Shown piece after piece: positions 1-11,789 of a stretch of DNA of 64,000 nt (position 1 is its first letter; each line of letters starts with the position of its first letter). The position numbers were made by a program, and so were the translations under genes. The stretch is from Latrodectus hesperus (Eukaryota > Arthropoda > Arachnida > Araneae > Theridiidae): assembly GCA_037975125.1 (NCBI GenBank), contig CM075858.1, positions 72,010,542 to 72,074,541 on the forward strand. The letters are read 5' to 3'. The notes under the pieces are model-generated. The model saw only the letters and a program-made list of their open reading frames with translations. It was not told the origin of the DNA and ran no database searches.

Positions 1-82
1 GTTCGGACTCCAATTTAAATTAGTTTGCAATCTAATTGACCCTCGTGTGTTAAAAATAATCTTTGAACAACGAACCATCAAC
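1..82 (+). repeat. SINE-A 3' half
   Basis: gttcggactccaatttaaat through ctaattgaccctcgtgtg to a gaacaacgaac tail. This follows the tail of the reference copy at 5437-5614; the tRNA-like head lies outside the window. Confidence 0.7.
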
Positions 83-839
83 ACACCTCTTGAGGTTTTG
101 TTGTATTAAAAAAATTTTTTTTGAATTATTCCAACTCTTAAAGTATCAAACAAAAATTATTAAGCTGTAAGTTTTATCAATTCACAAATGTATTTTAAAA
201 ATGGACACAAAAATTTATATTCAATTATTTATGCTCAGTTAAATAATTAATGATACTCATAAGTAAATGAGATTTTTCCTACACTTAGTTTTGTAAGTAA
301 TTTAAATGGAATTTATAATTAATAAATCTTAAAATAATCAAGTTTAGTTATATATTTTTTATTATTTTTTCAAGAGTTTAGTTATATTTTGCTTAGTTTC
401 CATTCCAGTCAAGAAAATAATGACCGAAGAGTACAACCATAGAAAAATTAATATAAAATACAGAATTTAACCATATAAATCGCGAATTTTTAAGATTTTA
501 TTACACTAATCGTCTATAAAACATTCTTTGTTATAAGTACATTAGAAACAAAAACAATAAGAATATTTCTAGTATAGACATAATTTGCATCTAATTTTTT
601 TTATCCCGAAATTATAAATGAAGCGAACGTTTTATTTTAACTGCTATAAATCGTATTCAGTAGTTGAATCTTCCGAATTTTAAATCTCGCTTTTAATATG
701 GCGTAAAAAGTAAGAGGATAATAATACCATCATGAATAACAGTAAACAATTACGCAGAAGTTAATTTCTCGCCAATATGAAACGTTAGCTTTCTGAAGGT
801 CTGTTTTCATGTTCTTATTAGTGACACATTTGAAAGCCT
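83..839. other. A+T-rich non-coding sequence
   Basis: No repeat family, RNA gene or open frame that I can support. Confidence 0.6.
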
Positions 840-1190
840 AATTATGGAAACCGTGTTATGTGTTTGCAATAAGCCACCATCGATTATCCGGTTGGAATTA
901 AAACGTTGCCAAATATTTTGTGGAGAAGTGCGTCCCGGCCTACTTTCTCCTTTGAAGCGGGAAGGTGGTCAAACTAACTACCCAAGCCCTTGTACCTGCA
1001 TTCCTTTCCTTTTATTTATTTATTTCTTCCTCCGTCTCTGCGTGCCAACCACCTGCTTTAAAACTAAACACGATCTGACGGCAAAGCACGTGCTTCACCC
1101 ATTTAAATGCATGTGTGATGTATTGGAGGGCAGAAGTATTGTTGGCGATGTGTTATTCTCGCCAATTTGGTGGGAAAAAATTTATTCTAA
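840..1190. other. G+C-richer island, possible regulatory element
   Basis: Clearly richer in C and G than its flanks, with cgtcccggcctactttctcc and gcacgtgcttcacccattt (contains the E-box CACGTG). A 135-codon ORF (844-1251, plus) crosses it, but its product is not recognised and the second half drifts into A+T-rich sequence. I treat it as non-coding. Confidence 0.35.
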
Positions 1191-2409
1191 TTCCAGTATG
1201 ATATGGCTTGGAATATTAAATAACATGAATTTAAAATTTGCAATTGTATGATTATACATTTTAGTACCTTTATTTTTTTCTTTTTTAATAACCTGTTCTC
1301 TTAATTACAAGTAATGAATTAAATGTGTTATTTAAATTTGCTCTATTACAACATAAATTAATTGTACATAAATATTAAATTTAAATAAATTTGAATAATC
1401 AAATCCTTTTTTTGTTAAACACGTTTTATTTGATGCATTACTGAATTTATTTTTACTACCTTGTTTTACCTGTACGCTCAAGTCAATTGCTGCCTTAGTA
1501 ACTCAAGTGTCAGCAAATTCCATAGACCTTTTCTGTATTTTGAAGAACACTAGCATTCTGTACATAAAGCTCATTCAATACGAAATAAACCCAAGACGTC
1601 TAAAACCCCGGTAACGTGTATATATATGTATATATGAAATAAGAGGAAAAGAAGTTTTTCTTTTTTTATGTTTGAATCGAATAACGAGATTATCAATCGT
1701 CAAAATATTCTGCAGAATTCAATGGAAGCTGAATTGATATTATTTAAGGTATAAGTTGAAAATTCTAATACTAAAGCACCAGCGGTTAAAATATAATCCA
1801 TGTATTTGTATGCGTGTGTTTGATCTCATAAATTTAAGTATTATTTCAAGTGTTAATGAGTGGTTAAACTTTTATGTTAACTTTCTTGCTTAGATCGATA
1901 AAAACTAAAAACAAATATTTGTACTTATATAAATGTTTGAATGTTCATGTTTGGAATGATTACAAACTAAGATTCCAATTTTGAAAATAACCACAGTTCA
2001 CACATAATATGAGATTTCACACGAACACTCGTTTGTTAATGAAAGAAATAATATATATTCTGTATAATTTTTTCATTAATTCTAACTCTGACAAAGAGTC
2101 GAAATTAATAGAAAAATTCTGATAAAACCAATATTATTTTAGCAAGGAAGTTTTTAGCTGTTTCAAGTTTTCTTTAAAAAATTACACTTCCTTAACACTG
2201 TTTTTTGTAAAATAAATATTTTTTTTAATTGATGAATGATTAACCTGTATGGTTTTTATGATTCTTTATTTTTCGTGTTACTGCCTAGTTATGACAGTAA
2301 AAAAATAATAAAAATTTAATGTTGGCTAAGCAAGGCATTGGTCTTGAGGTTTGATTACAAATATTGTAATTATTAATTTAAAATTCTATAAATTAATGAA
2401 ATTTTTAAA
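1191..2409. other. A+T-rich non-coding sequence
   Basis: Nothing recognised apart from a short TA-rich patch near 1618-1635. Confidence 0.6.
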
Positions 2410-2836
2410 AATTTAAATCGTCCTTGCCAATTTAAGCTAACCATAAAGTGGATATTTTGTCTTTTTCATTTTAGTTTTTCTTCCGTTCTATTGTCCAATT
2501 GTTAATTGCGTGAATCAATGGTAAACGGTTTGTCAAACCGTTTATTCTTTACATGAGAAATCGTTTTATTAACAAAATGAACTTCGACAGTATTATTCTC
2601 AGACATTCGATGTGAACTTCACCTTGTTTGCTGTAGCTCGAAGTATGCAATTTGTGGGCAGGTAGCAAATTCGCCAACAATTTGGATTTTAGGCGCCATC
2701 TCAATACAGTTTTATAATTATGTGTGACGTAGATTAAACGTTATTTAACGGAATGGATATTTTAAGCCAATGAGAAATGTAATAGAGTGATGTAGCCGTG
2801 ATTTCAACTGGAACGCAAGAAACTACCACTTTAGGG
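2410..2836 (-). repeat. repeat family R1, copy 1
   Basis: Inverse of the copies at 4126 and 19198. Shared words include ccataaagtgg near one end, tcattggtttaaaatatcca, ggtgaaattcacc, gaagttcattttgttaataa and ttaaattggcaaggacgatt at the other end. CCATAAAGTGG (2441) and CCACTTTAGGG (2826) form imperfect inverted ends. No coding content. Probably a non-autonomous transposon of unknown superfamily. Confidence 0.75.
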
Positions 2837-3923
2837 ATAATAATAATCAGTTAGAGCTAACGAAATCGTACACTTTACAGCATATACATCAATTCGTCAT
2901 CGATCAAAATTAATTTCGTTCTTAAAAAATATTCAAAATGTCATTGTTTTACTGGAACTCTGAAAAAAAAATTTTGCCACTGTTGAACATCTCTTCTTTC
3001 TATGAATTATGCTATGCATTTATATAGTTAAAAATTGTCAATTTTTAACAATTGTCAAGACGTTTCTAAATGATAGATTTTTGCATTTTCTATGTAAATT
3101 TAAATGTCTAAATTCTTCATGTACGACTTGACAGCATGATCGTTCTATTTATCTACATTGACTCCAAAGATATCTTTGAATCCGATACATATCTTTGATA
3201 TGAGTATGCAATATAATTTAATACAACCACGGTTTCTCTTGTTTATTTACGATTTCTACATTGGCTTCTTAATAATCTGCAATGATACTATACGACTCTA
3301 TAAATATCTTTATTAATCCTTTGTCATACAATAAAAATTCAGACTCGTCACTCATTTTATGCCACTGTGTAGACTTCCTAGTATTACTCACCAGTAATAT
3401 CAAGAGATGAAATTTATGCATCAATCTGGTGAATAAAAATCCAGATTTTGTAATAAAATGTTCATTTTTATCAACTTTCGTTTCTTCAGTTGGAAAAAAT
3501 TAACTGTTTTTCAGTCGCCTCAGGTTCCATTTAATTTCTGTGTCAAGGGTTACTATTGCATTTTGCAGTTGCAAATTTTGCCAAACATTTTGTCTTCAGT
3601 ACTCGAAACAAATTTCACTTAGAAGCATAGATATTTTATCATTTTAAAATCGTCCGATAAAAGGTTACAATTGGTGACGTATCGCTTTTGAAATCGGTAG
3701 CCTATCATTTGGAGAATTTATCGTCTGTCATGAAAAAATTCTCTATTATCATTTTTCGTCTGCGATGAACACTGTCAACATTTATATTATAATTATTTAC
3801 AACGACTTCATTGCAGTTTCAAAGATATCGTTATTATATTTATTCGCTGCACGTGAGCATTTATTTATTTATACCAGGGATCTTCGGTACTCGTAATATT
3901 TATCCAGGTTGATATCCCTAATA
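2837..3923. other. non-coding sequence
   Basis: Contains the perfect 14-bp palindrome CAAAGATATCTTTG at 3165-3178; no gene or repeat match. Confidence 0.55.
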
Positions 3924-4062
3924 CAGTAGAGGCTTGTTTTTATGAACTTCTAATTTACGAATACTCACGATTTTACGAATAAGTGATCATTCTCTAACAT
4001 GGTCCAACAATGATAATTTTAATTTCTGTTAACGAACTGTAATTTTCTCTTTTAACGAACAT
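3924..4062 (+). mobile_element. possible Tigger-type terminal fragment
   Basis: CAGTAGAGGCTTGTTTTTAT after a TA, followed by repeated ttacgaat and ttaacgaac words. This resembles the end of a pogo/Tigger element. No matching opposite end was found before the R1 repeat that starts at 4126. Confidence 0.35.
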
Positions 4063-4125
4063 AATATATCTTTGCAATTTTCAAGTTACTTTTGTTTGCG
4101 TTTATTTTATTTATTTCTTTTTTAT

Positions 4126-4607
4126 CCATAAAATGGTTGTTTATGTCGTTCCAGTTGAGATCATGATTACATCACTTTATTATTATCCTCATTGGTTTAA
4201 AATATCCATGACGTCTGATAACGTTTCATCTACGTCATATCATATTCAGACGGCGTCGTAAATCTGACTTGTCGACGAATTTACTGTCGCCTTCAAATCA
4301 CATTCTTTGAGCGGTAGCAAACTAGGTGGAATTCACCATTGAATGTCTGGGTATCGTCGGCAATTAGAAAAATTCCGTTTTTGATTTTTACCAGTAATAA
4401 AAAACTATTTTTTAATTATAATTTTTTTCCGTTTGTAAAAGTTTTCGCAATCAAAAATTACCTGTTCTTAAAAATTAGTTTTCAAATCTTTAGCGCCATT
4501 GCCTCTAAAATTGAGCACGTTGAAAATAGAACAGAAGAAAAAACAAAATAAAAAAAGACATAAGCATTCACTTTATTGTAAGTTTAAATCGGCAAGGTCG
4601 ATTAAAA
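4126..4607 (+). repeat. repeat family R1, copy 2
   Basis: Same order of shared blocks as the 19198 copy: ccataaaatggttg, cagttgagatcatg, tttaaaatatccatgacgtc, ataacgttt, tctacgtcatatc, gacggcgtcgtaaatctgac, cgacgaatttactg, then gaacagaag and ttcactttattg, ending aatcggcaaggtcgatt. Short chance ORFs cross it. Confidence 0.75.
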
Positions 4608-4995
4608 TTTTTATACTTAAAATTACTCTCAAAATCACAAAATATTTCATATTTTTATGTTTAAATATTTTTTATTTATTTTTTTTCCATTTTTTTAAAT
4701 TTTATAATAGAGAAACATGAATCGGCATTTTGAGGGAGAATTATAAATCCGTCCAATTATGGATAACTAATTGCACTAAATATTTTAAAATCTTGGAATT
4801 TTTAAGCAAATCATGTGATATTTCTCCACCTTAATCTAACTCCCATAGCCAACTACAAAAGTTGCCCAAAATTTCCAAAACCTGGAATAATTAAAAGAAC
4901 AACAAATATTACGGGAATAAAAACCCAACTAAAAATCAAATTTAGTGAGACCAGGAGTCTCATGTGCACGAGCTACCTTCCCCACCCCCGATATT

Positions 4996-5034
4996 GCCGA
5001 GCTGGCAGCCGAATGGTTAGCGCTTTGTCTTCCG
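4996..5034 (+). repeat. SINE-A head fragment
   Basis: gccgagctggcagccgaatg followed by gttagcgctttgtcttccg, almost identical to the first 39 bases of the reference copy, then the match is lost. It stands about 30 bp before the MITE at 5066. Confidence 0.75.
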
Positions 5035-5065
5035 AAATTCTCTTACTCCCGTTTTACAGAATATA

Positions 5066-5395
5066 CAGTAAGACCCCGCTTAACGCGGGGGATGTGTTCC
5101 ATCAAAATAGAGCGTAAAACAGCGCTAACCGAGGCTATCTTAGCATGTAAATAATCGGGTTAGGGAAAGATGGATAGAAAATGGACTAGGTATTAAATTT
5201 AATAATTTTTTTAATAAAAATGAAATCAAACATTTATTTCTTACAAAAATAAAAACAATATAAACGAATATACTTGTAAAACACTGTTGCACTTATATAC
5301 ACTGTTTCGGATATGTTATTTGGAAATCTAGCGCTGCGAGCAATTTCGGGGAATCCTTGGGTTGAAATAAAACAGCGTTAAGCGGGGTCTTACTG
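5066..5395 (+). mobile_element. Tigger-derived MITE
   Basis: 330 bp flanked by TA (5064-5065, 5396-5397), with ends CAGTAAGACCCCGCTTAACG and agcggggtcttactg. Its left two-thirds follow the low-coordinate end of the 29940-32198 element (gaggctatctt, catgtaaat, taggtattaaattta, aaacatttatttctta). Its right part follows the high-coordinate end (gctgcgagc, tttcggggaatcc, gttgaaataaaa). The whole transposase is missing, so it is an internal-deletion derivative of the same family. Confidence 0.92.
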
Positions 5396-5436
5396 TATAA
5401 TTAATAGTTTCAAGTGCAAATATCGCAAGAAGGAAA

Positions 5437-5614
5437 GCCGAGCTGGCAGCCGAATGGTTAGCGCTCTTGCCTTCGGTTCAACTGTTCGTGGGTTCGAATC
5501 CCACCTTGGGCATGGACGTTTGTAGTGGTTCGGATTCCACTTTAAACCGTAAGTCCCGGTCTAATTAGCCCTCGTGTGCAAAAAATGACCGTTGAGCGAC
5601 AAACAAACCAAACC
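5437..5614 (+). repeat. SINE-A, full-length reference copy with target duplication
   Basis: About 178 bp. The tRNA-like head has an A-box-like ggcagccgaatgg and B box gggttcgaatcccacc (5490-5506). The body reads gtagtggttcggattccact, ctaattagccctcgtgtgc and aaaaaatgaccgttgagcga, with tail caaacaaaccaaac. A perfect 12-bp duplication CAAGAAGGAAAG flanks it (5426-5437, 5615-5626). The best-preserved copy of the commonest repeat in the window. Confidence 0.9.
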
Positions 5615-5770
5615 AAGAAGGAAAGTTCAGCTCTTGTAATCGCTTAATGAAATTGGCATTCTTGAAGTAATGCATCTGTCAATCTATGCTTGGAATGATT
5701 TTATGGAAAATTTATAATTAAAATCATTTTTGACGTAATATTTATTACAGAACTGAAGATAGCTTTTCAG

Positions 5771-5803
5771 CTTTCTTCAATTAATCTCCGTAATTGAAGA
5801 AAG
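5771..5803. repeat. perfect inverted repeat, 13-bp arms, 7-nt spacer
   Basis: CTTTCTTCAATTA, spacer ATCTCCG, TAATTGAAGAAAG. Located 150 bp after the intact SINE-A. Confidence 0.97.
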
Positions 5804-6288
5804 TTGAGAGTATTTACTTGAAGACTAGTTATTCGTGAGCGTCGACAAAGAAACTCTTTGCAGCCCAAAATTCATTTTAGGACTTTTCGGATATGGATTC
5901 AGGTGTAATTTTTACGCAAGAAATATCAGATGATTAAGAGAACACACACATAATGAAAATGAATTTTCAAATATCGAACAAGAAAATGGTCAGTGCGGTG
6001 ACCACCTAGAAAACAAGGAGATAAATGGCTAACGAAATCGAAGGTCCTTTTTAAAAAAAAAAAAAAAAAAAAGCATTTTTGATAGAAAAAGTATTTTTAA
6101 AAAATGTAGTTTTGTATAAAAAAAGTTAGGATTTTTTATCAATAAAATGAAAGTAAAAATTGTGTAGTAGAATTTTATTTTGTAGGTGTTTCTATTCTAA
6201 TGCATTCGAATTAGTTTTTCTAATTTTACTTTGTTTATAAAAAGAATAATTTGTTAAAAACGAAAAAATTGCCTTAAGACCTAATATA

Positions 6289-6990
6289 CAGGGTGATTTT
6301 TTAAAGTGACAGTGTTTGGAGCGTCCTCTAGAGCGATCTAATAGCCGAAATGACATCGAACTTGGTATTTAAACTAATCAAGACATGGCAATAAGCATTC
6401 CGTAAAAAAATATTTAGTTTTAAATGTCGCCACAAGGCATTTTGTGGCAGTGTTGTAGTTTACAATTACGAGAATTAGCACAAAACACGGGTATAAAAAA
6501 TGCAAATGTTGTGCAATGACAGTGCCAGTAATGGGAGCTATAAAAGCAAGTAGAATAGACAGCTCTGACAAATAATCTCAGCTGCAGTAAACGAGCTCCA
6601 GTGGCCATGCCTCTCACGTTACCGGAACGTGCCTTTATGTTGGTGGAGTATCAAATTTGTCTATTCTAAAGGACAAAATAACGAAGACACAGTGCGGAAT
6701 ATTCCTCGTGATACGTTACGCACGGCTGTGGAAAACGTTGTGCACAGAATGCAAGGTGTTATTTCTGAGAACAGTGCTCACATGTATGTGGTATAATTCC
6801 TCACCGGGGAAGTTAATGAAGTAAATAAACATCAATAATTTATCTGTATGATTGTATGTATTAGTATTTTTCTTTTCTCACATTTTATACATTGCAAAAC
6901 GCTACAAAAATGCCCTAGCGGCGGTTTTTGGAAATAAAATGTTTTTTACGGAATCGTTTTTTCCGTGTTTTGATTAGTCTAAATATATAT
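6289..6990 (+). mobile_element. internally deleted DNA transposon with transposase remnants
   Basis: Starts TACAGGGTGATTTTTTAAAG. Subterminal inverted repeats lie at 6366-6408 and 6941-6984 (tatttaaactaatcaaga against the inverse of tgattagtctaaata, each next to ttccgtaaaaaa or its inverse). At 6607 the plus strand begins MPLTLPERAFMLVEY and then stops. At about 6697-6796 it reads IPRDTLRTAVENVVHRMQGV followed by ISENSAHM and a stop, like the first and last residues of an insect mariner-type transposase. The catalytic core is missing, so the two ends of the gene were brought together by deletion. Confidence 0.6.
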
Positions 6991-7044
6991 ATATATCTTA
7001 CGCATGTTTGATTTTTTAAGATATTTTTTAATTTGTCTATTATT

Positions 7045-7147
7045 GTTAGGAAACAGTTATGGGCACTGTAGGCCTTGGCCCACATGGGCTGTCGTGCCTT
7101 GGAGTTAAGTTTAGTATTATTGTTAGGCTAAGAAGATGAAGAAAAAA
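7045..7147 (+). repeat. LINE 3' end fragment (candidate)
   Basis: The stretch tgtaggccttggcccacatg followed by an A-rich tail (gaagatgaagaaaaaa) resembles the inverse of the end of the LINE relic at 37385-37435 (ttcttcttaac..ccctatgcaggccttagcc). About 100 bp. Confidence 0.4.
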
Positions 7148-9589
7148 TTTGGTTAACATTTCTACGATTTATTATTGCATTTTTAATATAAAAATCGTTT
7201 TGTTGGGGAAAAAATAAAACAGCAAGTCCTAGTTACTTTGTTGATCTGTGGCCATGAAAATTAACCATTTTACGTCAAACTATGAAACAAAAATCAGTTT
7301 TGCGTTCTGGTGCGATAAATTAATTAGTTGCTTACATCCTGAAATATTTTTCTGATTCGTTACCGTCCGCTGATGCAGAAAATTTCGCCTATTACGACAT
7401 GAAAAAATTCACTACAAACGCTCGTATGGCAAGCCATTAAAGGTGAGAACAACAATGGTTATGTATTTCCCTCTCTCAGATGATGGAGTACTGTTTTAGA
7501 ATCATTTACTAGAACTGCCTTAAAAATAGACTTCATAAATCAGGATAATGTCAGCTGTGCGTTTCAGCTCAATGTTTTGAGCTATAACATATGCAAAATT
7601 ATTCGACTTCCATCAAAAAACAAATTAAATGGAACTTCCTCTTCGTAATAAATTAAAGTCACGTGACTGAAATAGTGAGAGTGATTACGCATGCGTTTCA
7701 CCAAGGTTGGCAGTGTACTTCTGGAAATCATCAGATTGGCTAAAAATATTTTTTCTTCTTACACTTTCTATTTTATTTTCACTTGATGTTCTTATTGATA
7801 TATTTAGTGAGTGAAAATTAAGAAGCTTCGATTGATTCCATAAAAAGACTGAAGAGATATTCTGAAAAGAATGCGATCGAACCTTTTATAATTCTGCACC
7901 TTTTTTTAATATATAGCAAATGTAGAATATGTACCAATTTTTAGAACAAGAACAATGGAACATGATTTCGTTATTCTGTGTATACAAACACTCTTGAAGA
8001 CATTTTGATTGTAAACTGCAAAGAAAAAATAAATTAACGATCAAAATGATTTTTCAATACTGTCAAAATCACAAATCATTACTAATTCATGAAAGTAATT
8101 TACTGTGATTGTTTTTTATAAATCATTTTCTTGCTATCTAAGTTTGCCTTAGAGAGCTTAAAGATGCACTAAAAAATTTTACGTATTCATTGCATAAAAT
8201 ATGAATGATTAATCGTTTAAGGCCTTTAGAATTTTGATCTCAAAGCATTGAATTTTTATGAACGCAAGTTCCTAATCGAGAACGGCGTAATTCTCATTAT
8301 TTAAGAAATAGAGGGTCCTGTTCATAACTGGCCGAAGATTCATCATGTTACTAATCACAGCTAAAGTACGTAAAATTGGTCGTGGTTGCAATGTCTTCCT
8401 AGTGAAATGATACTCGGGGATGTTCTGATTGGTCCCTGCTTTTAAATTATAACAGCCAACTATTTTTGGGATTATGATGGCATACCCACTATTCCCCATC
8501 ATTGTATTAGATGCTGTCTACTCTTCACCTTGTAGTGTTAATTTAACCGTCCGAGAAATGAGTAGACACTTTAAAAAACTTCTTCTGCAAAGATAGCCTA
8601 CATGATAGTACATGTATACTATATTCGTCTAAAGAAAGTAATTCGTTTATTTGATTGTATGTACTTTGTGCTTTGGTTGCGAAGATTCATCATGGAACAT
8701 CACTCTGGTGGAAATACTGATGGCAGATACTTAAATTACTTTAGAATGATTAATTTTCTAGGCTACTGAACCGTTTAAAACGTTTCATATGAAGCAGAGT
8801 GGGAAGAAAATTAGTTTCTTTTTTTGTAGTGAAGAATTTTTACTTCTTTGTAATTGTGTTTCATTTTTGCCGCACTCTTATGTTAGCAAGTTTTCCACAG
8901 CTCATAGCGCGCGAAATTTGTGTGATGCTGGGGTCAAAGACGTGACATCAGAGCTTAACACGAACTATTCTTGTATCTGGAAGGGTTTTATTCGATTGGA
9001 CCAAAGACGCGTGACGTCACTTCGTTCCGTTATGTACATACATCTGTTCAAAAATTAACCTCCTTTGTTTGATTTCTTTATGCATTTCTGGTTTATTTGT
9101 AGGATTTCATGTAAACATTCGCTTGTTCGACCTCCACGTTGGTTGGCATTAAAATTTTAATGGCTTCGAGATACTTTCCTTTTGGTATTATTTTGTGTAT
9201 GCAATTTTGGGATTCAAGTATTTCTAATTGTTGCAGAATTACAGATGGACTAAAAAAAAAAAGAATCGCTGCACTAAAAATTAAATACGCTTTGAAAATA
9301 GTCTCTAACTTTCGGGTGTAGTGTATATGTATCAATGAAAAGAAACTCTTTTTCCAGAAATAGTGTTTCTTTCACATATTTCTTGTTGCAGACACTTTGC
9401 ATCTAATGATAATTTATCGTAATCGTAAATAATTTAAAACTGATATTTTTCAATATTTTTCATAAATATTTATTGTACCTTTTTGTAATAATTTTTACGT
9501 AAAAGATTTTAAAAATTAAATTTAATTGAATGCATCCAATAATTAGTGGAATATAAATTAATTCTTGTTTTAAGTGATAATTAAGTACA
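7148..9589. other. non-coding sequence
   Basis: No supported gene. 8860-9020 is more complex than its flanks and holds a CRE palindrome TGACGTCA at 9012. The 89-codon frame there (8789-9058) and an antisense 76-codon frame at 8272-8502 have no recognisable product. Confidence 0.5.
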
Positions 9590-10360
9590 ATTTCAACTAA
9601 TTTACAATTGAATTCTTTATTTAGTCATTGATTAATCTTTATGGCATAATGTCTGTGCCTTTTCTGGTTTCTGATTTAATCTGTTCCAATATATAAATGT
9701 AGATTTTGCATTGTTTGGGAAACTGTCTAAATTCTAGCTTCTGTGTTTAATTTGTTCTGAAAAATTTAATTGAAAATTGTATGTTAGAATCTTCTTGAAA
9801 TAATCTTCATGCTATTTCAACTTTTTTTAAATTAAAGCTGTTATTAAGAACAATTATTATAAAATATCTGCTCTTTTCGTCTGCTCTGTCTAAAAATAAT
9901 GATAAATTGAAAATTATTTATTATGAGAATTTTTTCATGGGAAATATCCGCGCCATTTCATATTTTTGAATTAGTCTTCCAAAGAACTATTGTATTGGAA
10001 ATTATCAATTATTAGAAATTTCATGAAATATGTTCATGTCATTACAGTTTCTTTATTTAGTTTGATCCAAAGAATAACTTATCGTTAATTAACGTTTATT
10101 AGAAATTTAAGGAATAATGTCCAGCCGTTTTATCTCAATTATTTTATAAATGATTTTATCTCTTCCATTCTAAAAAAAAGTATAATAATTGAAATTGTTT
10201 TATTATAGGAATATTTATGGGATAATATCCGTGCTGTTTGATTTTCCTGATTAAGTTCGTTTCAAAGAACTGATATTGGAAATTATGGAATATCAATTTC
10301 GTTTTTCTGATTAAATCGGTTCTAAAGAATTGCTGAAAATTATTTATAACTGCAATTTTT
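9590..10360. repeat. decayed tandem array, about 85-108 bp period
   Basis: The theme 'atgg-ataat-tccgtgcc / tttt-tg-ttta-t--gttccaaagaa / attggaaattat' recurs near 9639, 9938, 10024, 10109 and 10217 with steps of 86, 85 and 108 for the later units. Clear words: tgggataatatccgtgctgt, tgggaaatatccgcgccatt, ggaataatgtccagccgttt; tccaaagaac and tttcaaagaac; attagaaattt twice. Strongly diverged units. Confidence 0.5.
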
Positions 10361-11484
10361 ACCGCCTAATATTTATGATAGAAGAAGGGTCGTTTTAATT
10401 TCGTTTTGCTATGATTGATAGAGAAAGGGTCGGTTTGGGTATGATTTAAAGGACTATAATTATCGAATTTATTCATTAAAAAATTAAATTAACCGATGCT
10501 ACTTATGTCGTAATCTTCTACCTTAAAATTTTCAAGTATGTTTTGCCGAGTGAATGTATTAAATTCATCTTGGTTTCGCAGATAATTTGCATATTGTTCA
10601 CAGTTCACCTATTAGACTTAAACCATGCTGTTAGCCAACTGAGATAGCATCTGAATGATTACCTTTATGACTTTGAATTCAATAGTTCGGAGAGGGGGCC
10701 ATTCTCAAATTTTATAATGTTATTCGAGATTCACTTAAATTAATCTGGAAAATTCATTTATAAAGCCTTATTTTCAACTTCATAGATATATATATTTCAA
10801 TCTAACTCTGTTGCATTCCTTTATTCTTAGTAAATATTCTTGATTCAGATTAATTCATAATATGTATTGATATTAACCGGTTATTAGTACTGCATGATCT
10901 TATTAATTTCTTTTTATTTATCTTTTACCAGAAATAGTATCAGAATAGTATTAAAATTGCTCACATTTTTTGGCTTCATGTCTCATTGACTTTCTCAGCA
11001 GTAGTAATTATAAAGAAGGAGTTGGCTTGGAAAAATGAAAACCGTAATTTAATGGATAAAACTGAATTATTCTTGGAAAATCAAGATAACCTCCGATAAA
11101 TGTGCAATAAATCAATTACAAATTGGAATATAAATTTCTCAAGCTTTTTTCGTAATGTATGCTATTGACCTTTATCAAAAGTAATGAAAAAAGAGTTAGT
11201 TTTTGGAAAGGCGAATAGGATTGCGTAATGACTGAAATTAGGTTTTACAGTTTGCAATCAAAATAACTTTTTTAAAAAAGTATTGTTTAATCAATCACTA
11301 GAAATATTGGAAGTCAAAATTTCTCAAGGATTCTACTGTATGTCATTCATCATGTATCCGAAGTAACGGTCCTAAATATAAAGACAATTGTTTAATATCT
11401 CAAATTAAATGTTGTTTTAAAAAATAAAAAATTCTCAATTAAAAACACATCAATCATTAGAAATCGAAATTAAAATTACTCTAG

Positions 11485-11510
11485 TTTTTTTTTTTTTTTT
11501 TTTTTTTTTT
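11485..11510. repeat. poly-T run
   Basis: 26 consecutive T, inside a unit of the decayed array. Other long homopolymers: A at 6053-6072 and T at 49296-49313. Confidence 0.97.
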
Positions 11511-11607
11511 ACCAAAATATACTATTGGTCCTTTGTTAGAAATAGTCCTAAAGGAGTTTTTTTGGAGAGATTAAAAAATCTACTTCAGTAGTTAAATTAT
11601 GCGATGG

Positions 11608-11639
11608 AAATCAAAACATCTTTTTTGATGTTTTGATTT
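11608..11639. repeat. perfect inverted repeat, 13-bp arms, 6-nt spacer
   Basis: AAATCAAAACATC, TTTTTT, GATGTTTTGATTT, within the decayed array. The right part is echoed directly afterwards (gatcttttttgatgtttgat). Confidence 0.95.
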
Positions 11640-11789
11640 TCTCTTTGATCTTTTTTGATGTTTGATGAACAAAAGAACAGTACATCTGTCTAAAAATCAG
11701 AATTATTCTTGCTCTAGCTTTTTCATAAGGAAGTCATTATTTTCACATTTATCACATTTGCTTTTATTATAACAAAATCACGCGTTCAG

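Larger units (their letters stand above)
10930..11760. repeat. decayed tandem array, about 160-230 bp period
   Basis: A block 'aaattnctca-gctttttncgtaatgtatgctattgacc' followed by 'gtaatgaaaaaggagttngttttgga' recurs near 10966, 11134, 11318, 11475 and 11704. Examples: aaatttctcaagcttttttc, caaaatttctcaaggattct, aaaattactctag(T26)accaaa, ttattcttgctctagctttt. About four to five units, one carrying 26 consecutive T at 11485-11510. Confidence 0.48.

Noticed and set aside
844..1251. 135-codon ORF with a real ATG and several Cys codons
   Set aside because: No recognisable domain. The second half runs into A+T-rich sequence with random-like amino-acid content, and there is no splice or promoter context.
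5437..5515. tRNA-like head of SINE-A as a tRNA gene
   Set aside because: No closed cloverleaf; repeated many times with the same non-tRNA body.
7045..7147. possible small structured RNA
   Set aside because: Better explained as a LINE 3' end because of its similarity to the inverse of 37385-37435.
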